Below, piece by piece: positions 7,611-13,716 of a DNA stretch of 18,563 nt. Made by a program: the position numbers and the translations under genes. The DNA comes from Deltaproteobacteria bacterium (GTDB taxonomy: Bacteria > Bdellovibrionota > FAC87 > UBA2466), in contig JABMMY010000050.1 of the NCBI GenBank assembly GCA_013205415.1, positions 1 to 18,563 of the forward strand, written 5' to 3'. Below the pieces are notes generated by a model. The model saw only the letters and a list, made by a program, of their open reading frames with translations, was not told where the DNA came from and searched no databases. Every line of letters begins with the position of its first letter. The first letter of the stretch is position 1.

Positions 7611-9146
7611 ATGCTTGAAGCCATTCGTCGAAAAAAAGAGAATCTGTTTTATACCTTAATTTTAGTGGCGATTATTTTCGTCATGCTTTTTGTTTACGGT
7701 TCCGGAAAAAGCTCAAACACAAAAGGCGAGGGTGCGCCGGTGGCGTGGGTAAATGGGGAATCGATCGGTCAAAGGGAATTCCAACAGGTGCTTCAATATC
7801 GGCTTAGTCAGTACCAACAAATGTTAGGGGCCCAATATGATGAAAAACTTATTTCGGCCTTTAAAATTCCAGAATCAACTTTAAAGGAATTGATCAAATA
7901 TAAATTGGTATCTCAGCAGGCCAAGGACAAAGGGATTCTAGTTTCCGATGAAGAGCTAGCCGATAAAATTCGTTCCCTGCCCTACTATCAAAAAGAGGGT
8001 AAGTTCGACTCGGAGCAATACTTAAAGCTTCCCAATCGTGGCATAGAGGAGGGTCGATTAAGAGGTGAGATTCAAACAGGTCGCTGGCAGAACTACTTAA
8101 TAGATCGAGTCAGAATCACTCCAGAGGCTATCAAAAAGGATGAGATCGTCACCCAGGCAAAGATCGAATTGGGTTACGCGAAAATTGATTTTACTGCCTT
8201 AGCGCCCACTATGGAGCCCTCTGAGAAGGAGCTAATCGAATTTACCAAAACTGGAGCTTCAGAGGTATCCTCTTACTACGAGTCACATCTCAAAGAATTT
8301 ACAGATCCCGCCTCTGTAGAACTACGAAAAATTAGAATCGGAATTCCTTTTCAAGCTTCAGAGGCGGTTAAAGCTACCGCTAAAAAAAGGGCAGAGGAGA
8401 TTCAAAAAGAGGTCACTGCCGCCAATTTTGAGGTGATTGCAAAGGCAAAATCTGACGATGAATATGCAAAAAAAGGGGGTCTTGCGGGATGGATCACCAG
8501 AGGCACTTTAGAAAAATCGTTAGAACAGGCTATTGATAAATTACAATTAGGAGAGGTCTCCTCCCTTATTGAAACATCTTTTGGCTATTTCGTTTTAAAA
8601 TTAGAAAATAAAAGAGAGGCGAAGGTTCAGCCTTTAGAAACGGTCAGAAATAAAATTACTTCAAAACTGATCATAGAAAAGGCCAAAAGCAAATGGGCTA
8701 CCGAAAAAAGACAGGGCATTGAAAAACTACTCGCCGACGGGAAACCTATTGAAGCTGAACTTAAAAAATGGAAAATTGAGGTTAAGAAAACCGGAAGCTT
8801 TAATTTAAGTGAAGGAAATATTCCAGGAATTGGACAGGTAGACTCTATCTTAGATGGCGCCACTCAACTGTCAAAAGCACAACCGGTCTCTAAAAAACTT
8901 TTCTACTTTCAGGAGCAGTATTACTTTTTAAAATTGATCTCCTTTGAGAGCTTAAAAATAGCCGACATAGGAAAAAACCGTGAAGCCACCGAGAAGAAAA
9001 TGGGTTCAGCACTTCAAAAAGCCTTAATGGAATCTTGGCAAGATAACTTAGAGAAAAAGGCTGTCATTCAAAATGAACTACTGGCTAAGGCAAAAACGGT
9101 TCATTCTGATGCGGGGCATGAGACGAATGAGACAAACGAGGACTAA
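7611..9146 (+). CDS. PpiD/SurA-like membrane-anchored periplasmic chaperone with parvulin-like domain
   Basis: Probable envelope protein-folding factor of 511 residues. Parts in order: basic MLEAIRRKKE, one membrane anchor (about 12-30), a SurA-N-like chaperone region starting at AWVNGESIGQREFQQVL (45-61) and running to about 180, a parvulin-like domain (about 235-335) with KKGGLAGWITRGTLEKSLE and SFGYFVLKLE, and a second helical C-terminal part ending in an acidic tail. This layout is that of PpiD. The two histidines usual in parvulins are replaced (Lys240, Phe327), so isomerase activity is doubtful. I chose the ATG at 7611, with AAAGGA upstream at slightly long spacing, over an in-frame TTG at 7590 that has no ribosome site and lies in the promoter-like dyad. 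It is transcribed alone, divergent from mreC and convergent with a lipoprotein gene (6-base gap). Confidence 0.85.
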   Translation: MLEAIRRKKENLFYTLILVAIIFVMLFVYGSGKSSNTKGEGAPVAWVNGESIGQREFQQVLQYRLSQYQQMLGAQYDEKLISAFKIPESTLKELIKYKLVSQQAKDKGILVSDEELADKIRSLPYYQKEGKFDSEQYLKLPNRGIEEGRLRGEIQTGRWQNYLIDRVRITPEAIKKDEIVTQAKIELGYAKIDFTALAPTMEPSEKELIEFTKTGASEVSSYYESHLKEFTDPASVELRKIRIGIPFQASEAVKATAKKRAEEIQKEVTAANFEVIAKAKSDDEYAKKGGLAGWITRGTLEKSLEQAIDKLQLGEVSSLIETSFGYFVLKLENKREAKVQPLETVRNKITSKLIIEKAKSKWATEKRQGIEKLLADGKPIEAELKKWKIEVKKTGSFNLSEGNIPGIGQVDSILDGATQLSKAQPVSKKLFYFQEQYYFLKLISFESLKIADIGKNREATEKKMGSALQKALMESWQDNLEKKAVIQNELLAKAKTVHSDAGHETNETNED

Positions 9147-9152
9147 TAATCC

Positions 9153-10058
9153 CTACTCAGCAATTAAGGCTTGAGTCGCATAGACTCTCACCCCTTCAAA
9201 ACTAATCACGCCAATATCGGGGCTAGAGGCTCGCATCCACTGGCCTCGCTTTAAAATTACGAAGGCAGAGGTGGTGGCATTTAGAGACTGCAGATAGGTT
9301 ACCGGAATATCCCAGGTGATCGTCTGGGAGCCGACCATTAAATCCTTTTCCACAACTCCGCAGATTAAGGAGACCGTTTCTGTGGCTGTGTCTGAAATAA
9401 TTTCTAGTTCCATTTGGTTTATTTTTAAGTCTAGATCTCCAGTGGGCGAATCCCAAGAGAGTCTTAAGGGTTCGGTTTTTCTAAAGGCAGTGGCTGAGGT
9501 TTCAAAATCCTGTCCCTGTACTATCACATGACTCATTCTCTCGGGCATCGACATTTTCACCGAAAAATTAGGAGTCGTTTTGGTTCCCTCTACCGTGGCA
9601 AAATAAATACCACTAGTAAAATTAGGTTGCAGATCCAACTTATACAGATGATTTTCCCCTTCGGTTAAAGAGACTAAATCATTAGATGAAGTTCCAAATG
9701 AGACCTTTCCTACCGTTACCGTGGCCGACGCCCTATTTTCAGGCTTAGGCGTTTTAGGCTCTTTGATAATTTCACATCGGGTCACAGCCCGACCTCCATC
9801 GACAGCCGATTTTTGGAAGTGAGATAGATAGGGTAATTTAAGCCCACCCTCTAGAGAAGGGGCCCTAACTCCCGACTTTGTAAATTGCGCCATCACATGG
9901 CCATCCGGTTTTTCAATAGCCCGTCCATGCCAATCTCTCATGACAATAGCGCCCGTAATCGCGTTACTTTGTGCATTACTATTACCGCTAGGAGTCACCT
10001 GTTTTAAACAACCCGTTACACTAATAAAACAAACACACGCTAATAAAAAAGATTTCAT
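9153..10058 (-). CDS. Putative outer-membrane or periplasmic lipoprotein, function unknown
   Basis: I do not recognise this family. The 301-residue protein starts with a lipoprotein signal peptide: MKSFLL, a hydrophobic core, then the lipobox SVTGC, with lipidation expected at Cys17. A Ser/Asn/Gln-rich linker follows (about 20-35). The rest is beta-rich with many Thr, Ser and Val residues and no further membrane segment. Features in the mature part include MRDWHGRAIEKPDGHV, the periodic SFGTSSNDLVSLTEGENHLYKL, and LRLSWDSPTGDLDLKI. Two later cysteines (in VTRCEII and SLICGVV) could pair. The start is ATG with an excellent AAGGAG site (10069-10064) five bases upstream, and it has its own 67-base upstream gap, so it may be transcribed separately from the recombinase gene before it. 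Its end faces the chaperone gene, 6 bases away. Confidence 0.82.
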   Translation of the reverse strand: MKSFLLACVCFISVTGCLKQVTPSGNSNAQSNAITGAIVMRDWHGRAIEKPDGHVMAQFTKSGVRAPSLEGGLKLPYLSHFQKSAVDGGRAVTRCEIIKEPKTPKPENRASATVTVGKVSFGTSSNDLVSLTEGENHLYKLDLQPNFTSGIYFATVEGTKTTPNFSVKMSMPERMSHVIVQGQDFETSATAFRKTEPLRLSWDSPTGDLDLKINQMELEIISDTATETVSLICGVVEKDLMVGSQTITWDIPVTYLQSLNATTSAFVILKRGQWMRASSPDIGVISFEGVRVYATQALIAE

Positions 10059-10125
10059 GAGATCTCCTTATGATTTTACAACAGACCTTAATTTTAGAAC
10101 TTATCAAATACAGATTTAAAAAAAA
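10059..10125 (-). promoter_or_regulatory. Short AT-rich gap, possible promoter of the lipoprotein gene
   Basis: Sixty-seven bases separate the recombinase stop from the lipoprotein start. On the minus strand there are TTGATA (reverse of 10090-10095) and a TAAAAT nearer the gene, but their spacing (about 23) is too long for a standard sigma-70 pair. No GC-rich hairpin with a T tract is visible, so I cannot support a terminator for the flagellar operon here. Confidence 0.25.
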
Positions 10126-11016
10126 TTACTCTCTAGGGTGATATTTTAGCTGCATTACCTTTAAATTTTCTATGGCAAGATGGGTATAAATTTCAGTCGT
10201 AGCAATCGATTTATGTCCCAATAGTTCCTGCACCGCTCTAAGATCGGCCCCTCCGCGAAGCACATGAGTGGCAAAGGAATGCCTGATCATATGGGGCCAT
10301 ACTTTTCTAGAAATCTGGGATCGTTTGACATATCTCTTAAGTAAATTCCAAATTCCCTGTCGAGTAAAAGCCTTCCCTAAACGACTCAGAAAAAATATTT
10401 TAGTCTCTTTTAAATTGTGATCCAATATCCACTGGTGACGAATGCTCAAATATCTTTGGGCCCATTGAATCGCATCTTGAGACAACGGAACGATTCTCTC
10501 TTTACCACCCTTCCCTACAATTTTAACGACCTTGCCTTCCAAATCGATATTAGCAATCTTTAATTGTGCCATTTCAGAAACTCTAGCCCCGGTGCCATAC
10601 CACATCTCAAGCAGGGCTCTATCGCGAATTTCCACATTCGTATTTCCTTCAGCAGAGGCAATTAAGCGAAACATCTCCTCTACGGAAAGATGTTTGGGTA
10701 ACCGAACCGATTTTTGGACAATGGAAAGCAGGTCTGCAGGGTCATTTTGAATTTTATCTTCACGAATTAAAAACTTATAAAACTGCTTCAACGTAGAGAC
10801 TTTTCTAGCTATCGAACGAGAGTTTAATTCCTGTTTTCTCAAATAGGCCACAAAGGTTCTTAACTCTTTATGCGAAACCTCTAAAATATTTAATCGATAT
10901 CGACTACAAAATTGACTTAGCTGTTCCAAATCCTGCGCATAGGCTAAACCGGTATTGGGCGAGAGGCCCCTCTCAATCGCAATATAATCAAGAAATTCTT
11001 TAATCTCAGCTAGCAC
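10126..11016 (-). CDS. xerD: XerC/XerD-type tyrosine recombinase
   Basis: Site-specific recombinase of 296 residues, the usual Xer length, expected to resolve chromosome dimers at dif with a partner. The N-terminal SAM-like core-binding domain (about 1-90) has FLDYIAIERGLSPNT and SRSIARKVSTLKQFYKF. The catalytic domain (about 105-290) has the full set: Arg145 (TGARVSE), Lys172 (KGGKER), His242-x-x-Arg245 (HMIRHSFATH), His268 (LLGHKSI) and nucleophile Tyr277 (TEIYTHL). The motif HVLRGGADLRAVQELLGHKSI is closer to XerD than to phage integrases, though XerC versus XerD is not settled. The start is GTG, 5 bases after the fliA stop, with only a weak ribosome site (GGGAAAG), so it appears to be translated as the last gene of the flagellar operon. 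An ATG start in a good context is lacking. Confidence 0.9.
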   Translation of the reverse strand: MLAEIKEFLDYIAIERGLSPNTGLAYAQDLEQLSQFCSRYRLNILEVSHKELRTFVAYLRKQELNSRSIARKVSTLKQFYKFLIREDKIQNDPADLLSIVQKSVRLPKHLSVEEMFRLIASAEGNTNVEIRDRALLEMWYGTGARVSEMAQLKIANIDLEGKVVKIVGKGGKERIVPLSQDAIQWAQRYLSIRHQWILDHNLKETKIFFLSRLGKAFTRQGIWNLLKRYVKRSQISRKVWPHMIRHSFATHVLRGGADLRAVQELLGHKSIATTEIYTHLAIENLKVMQLKYHPRE

Positions 11017-11021
11017 AGATA

Positions 11022-11798
11022 TTACTTTCCCATTTCATGAGAGTCTTCGTCAAAGTGATTTTTCAATTTCCTTCGCAAAGATAAAATAGCCTGTGTGTGC
11101 AGCTGAGACACTCGACTCTCGGTCACCTCTAGAACCTCCCCAATTTCCTTCAAATTGAGATCCTCATAGTAATAAAGGCTGAGCACCAGCCGTTGCTTCT
11201 CAGGAAGATTCTCAATCGCCTCGGTAACGACACCTTTAACATTTTTCAGATTAAGCTGAGCAAAAGGGCTGGGAATCTTACAGCTTTCAAGAAGATTCAA
11301 AATACTTTTTCTGTCGCTAGAATTAAAACTTCCTGCTTCATCCAGGCTTAAAATAGAAACCGACTTCACCTGATTCAAAAGGTCGTAATATTCCTCTTTA
11401 GTTACCTTTAATTCCTCTGTGAGCTCATCTTCAGTAGGCACTCTATTTAAACTATGTTCCAACTTAACGTGGGCCCGTTCCAATTGTTTTGCCTTTTCTC
11501 TGACCGATCTCGGTACCCAGTCCTGCGCTCTGAGTTCGTCGAGAATGGCACCGCGAATTCGAAATTCAGCATAGGTTTTAAATTTATTATCCCGGGTGGG
11601 ATCATACTTATCTATCGCGTCCATCAACCCTATCACTCCACTGGAGACCAGATCGTCAAATTCGATATTTGAAGGAAGGCGCATCGCAATTTTTTGAGCG
11701 ATAAATTTAATGAGTGGCGCATATTCGATAATCAACTTTTGCTTGGTTCGACGATCGATTTTTTTTCCTGTGGGATATTTTTTTAAGCTGGGTGCCAT
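11022..11798 (-). CDS. fliA: FliA, flagellar sigma-28 factor
   Basis: RNA polymerase sigma factor for late flagellar, chemotaxis and filament genes; 258 residues, close to the FliA/WhiG norm. Region 2 spans about 24-95, with FDDLVSSGVIGLMDAIDKYDP and FKTYAEFRIRGAILDELR. It is followed by DWVPRSVREKAKQLE (93-107), the hallmark linker of this family, then region 3 (about 100-160). Region 4 (about 195-245) has LPEKQRLVLSLYYYEDLNLKEIG and the helix-turn-helix VTESRVSQLHTQAILSLRRKL. There is no region 1.1. Its ATG lies 2 bases after the flhG stop with a poor ribosome site, which suggests coupled translation. In many polar flagellates fliA follows flhF-flhG, and the order here fits. No flgM is visible in the window. 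Confidence 0.95.
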   Translation of the reverse strand: MAPSLKKYPTGKKIDRRTKQKLIIEYAPLIKFIAQKIAMRLPSNIEFDDLVSSGVIGLMDAIDKYDPTRDNKFKTYAEFRIRGAILDELRAQDWVPRSVREKAKQLERAHVKLEHSLNRVPTEDELTEELKVTKEEYYDLLNQVKSVSILSLDEAGSFNSSDRKSILNLLESCKIPSPFAQLNLKNVKGVVTEAIENLPEKQRLVLSLYYYEDLNLKEIGEVLEVTESRVSQLHTQAILSLRRKLKNHFDEDSHEMGK

Positions 11799-11800
11799 AA

Positions 11801-12604
11801 TTATCTCGCTGGTGTAAGGTTAAGATTGTCTGAGTAAAAAAACTTTAAACCACTTCCCTTTTCAATGGGACTGCTCTCTAGTGACTGACATACTTTCGAC
11901 AGTTTTTGGCTAAATACTATTTCTGGATAAAGCGATACTAAAGGTTTCTGCTGCCTGAGAGACTCTGCCACTTTGGGTTCAAATAAAAAATGGCCTATCT
12001 CCTTCACCTTCACATCTAAATGGCTTTGAGTGATATCAATAAACCTTTCAATAATTTTTTGTGTTTCTGAAAGATTCTGACTCATGGTAATGATTAGCTG
12101 AAAGTTCCGAACCTGAAATCGCTTTGAAAGTATCTTCATTATAGCATAAGCATCCATATAACTTGTAGGCTCTGCGGTAGTTACCACCACATGTTGATGT
12201 GCGGCTGCGGCAAACTGAATCACTCCACCGTGTAGTCCTGAAGAATGATCAATTAAAACCAGGTCATAATCTTCCTGCAGAGCGTCTATCTCATAAAATA
12301 ACTGAGTACGATGTAGTTCGGAAAGTTCCTCAAACCCTAAGATACCGGAAGGGGAGGCCAATAAGGAAAGATGCTCGGTGACTCCCTGAACCGCCTCACC
12401 TAAAGATATTCTTCCCTCGAGTACATCATTTACCGCCCACTGAGGCTTCACCCCTAGAGTTAAAGCCAGTTTTCCCAGAGCCCAATCTCCGTCGACAAGA
12501 AGAGTTTTCTTGCCTTGATTCGCCCATAGCATTCCTAAATTAGCTACTAGACTCGTTTTACCAACGCCACCTTTTCCACTGGAAAATGAAATCACTTTTT
12601 TCAT
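11801..12604 (-). CDS. flhG: FlhG (FleN/YlxH), MinD-like ATPase of flagellar number control
   Basis: MinD/ParA-family ATPase of 267 residues that limits flagellar number by acting on FlhF. The deviant Walker A is intact (SGKGGVGKTS, residues 9-18, with Lys11 and Lys16). The VDGDWALGKLALTLG segment (37-51) matches switch I, and VTTAEPTSYMDAY (141-153) is typical of the FlhG branch. The switch II/Walker B region reads IDHSSG (118-123) rather than the usual DTGAG. The ATPase fold begins at residue 2, so the N-terminal DQAxxLR segment that activates FlhF in characterised FlhG proteins is absent. The ATG has an upstream AAAGGA lying at the flhF stop, 7 bases away, and no upstream in-frame start adds such a motif. 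The C-terminal KFFYSDN region could be the membrane-targeting helix, though I am unsure of that. Confidence 0.9.
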   Translation of the reverse strand: MKKVISFSSGKGGVGKTSLVANLGMLWANQGKKTLLVDGDWALGKLALTLGVKPQWAVNDVLEGRISLGEAVQGVTEHLSLLASPSGILGFEELSELHRTQLFYEIDALQEDYDLVLIDHSSGLHGGVIQFAAAAHQHVVVTTAEPTSYMDAYAIMKILSKRFQVRNFQLIITMSQNLSETQKIIERFIDITQSHLDVKVKEIGHFLFEPKVAESLRQQKPLVSLYPEIVFSQKLSKVCQSLESSPIEKGSGLKFFYSDNLNLTPAR

Positions 12605-12611
12605 GTGTCTA

Positions 12612-13715
12612 TTATTCCTTTGTCAAAAACTGCGCTAATTCTGAAGGGGTAAAAAACTTAAATTTTGTTTTGAAAGACGAGGAAAGCGATATCCCTAATA
12701 ACGGAAGCTGGGTCATTTTTAGGACATCATAAATGACTCCTCTATCATGAACACTATCCAGTTTCGTAAAGGCAATCGCCTCAGGTGAAAAGACCATGGC
12801 CTTTTGCACCTGTCTCATTAATTCGGAAAGACGAGAGGAGGCATCTAGAACAATAAAACTAGATCTTTCTAGAGCCAGTTTTTCCAGAGTGGTATTATCC
12901 CCCTCGGTTAAATTAAGTGCAGGGCAGTCGATAAGTTTTAATTTTTCAGGATTCGCGTGGTTTATCTCTGTGAAAAAAGGAACTCGAATGAGTCGAGCAT
13001 AGCCAGACAGCTCGGTTCTTCCCACTACCTTGCGATTGTCCATGCTCACTAGAGAAACACTCTTCTCCTGTTCTCTTGCTAAAATAGCCAGTTTCACCAA
13101 CGCAGTGGTTTTTCCTGAGCCCGAAATACCGATAGGAATCCAATCGGCTCGTTTAAAAAATTCTCCAGGACTTAAGGTGCGAAGGCCCACAGTTAGCACC
13201 TTGGTTTTGGCCTTGGCTAAAAAACTGGGATTGGAAAGATCTGTTTTAGAGAAATCATGGAGCATTCGTTTGGCTAGCTGAGTCGCATGCTCATTCGAAA
13301 TCCCCATGCCCTTAAAGCCAGCCTCATATTTCACAGTTTCATTTTTTAAAATGACCTGGGCCGTCTGAAAACCAGGTAAAGAATCGGGCTCGATATCTAC
13401 ATATCGCTCTACCTTCGATTTAGCGACAGGAACATTTTCATGGGGCGATGGCTTAGTAAAATATTTTACATTGTTTTTTCTTTCTGGGAATACTTCAGCT
13501 AGATTTACCTGGGGATTATTTTTTTCAATCTGCGGAGCTTTTTTGTTTTCTCTTTTAGACTCCGATGCCGCAGTGACCTCAATAAATCTGCGACTAAATA
13601 ATTTTCCAGATCTTCTTTCTTGAGTGGATAAGACTAGGGCTTCGGGCCCCATCTCCGACTTCACCATTTTTAAAGCCTGTTCTAAAGAAGGTGCTTCAAA
13701 TTTTTTAACAAACAT
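12612..13715 (-). CDS. flhF: FlhF, SRP-type GTPase for polar flagellum placement (degenerate G motifs)
   Basis: FlhF marks the cell pole for flagellar assembly; 367 residues, the usual size. The N-terminal B domain opens with MFVKKFEAPSLEQALKMVKSEMGPEALVLSTQ, as in other FlhF proteins. It is followed by a polar, probably disordered linker (about 50-110), an N domain (about 130-185) and the G domain. The P-loop is present as GISGSGKTT (196-204), and G4 TKLD (317-320) is normal. The G2 region, normally DTxR plus EQL, reads DNRKVVGRTEL (226-236). The G3 motif, normally DTAGR, reads DCPAL (263-267). These losses suggest weak or absent GTP hydrolysis. The ATG sits 1 base after the flhA stop and uses a GGAGG site inside flhA (13726-13722), so it is coupled to it. 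Confidence 0.93.
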   Translation of the reverse strand: MFVKKFEAPSLEQALKMVKSEMGPEALVLSTQERRSGKLFSRRFIEVTAASESKRENKKAPQIEKNNPQVNLAEVFPERKNNVKYFTKPSPHENVPVAKSKVERYVDIEPDSLPGFQTAQVILKNETVKYEAGFKGMGISNEHATQLAKRMLHDFSKTDLSNPSFLAKAKTKVLTVGLRTLSPGEFFKRADWIPIGISGSGKTTALVKLAILAREQEKSVSLVSMDNRKVVGRTELSGYARLIRVPFFTEINHANPEKLKLIDCPALNLTEGDNTTLEKLALERSSFIVLDASSRLSELMRQVQKAMVFSPEAIAFTKLDSVHDRGVIYDVLKMTQLPLLGISLSSSFKTKFKFFTPSELAQFLTKE

Positions 13716-13716
13716 T

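Noticed and set aside
9173..9187. Small hairpin GAGTC-GCATA-GACTC near the convergent gene ends
   Set aside because: The stem is only 5 base pairs, no T tract follows on either strand, and it lies inside the lipoprotein coding sequence. It is not a credible terminator.
10126..11016. Tyrosine recombinase as a phage or island integrase
   Set aside because: Length and motifs match housekeeping XerC/XerD. There is no tRNA, attachment-site repeat, excisionase or phage gene nearby, and both sides are core genes.
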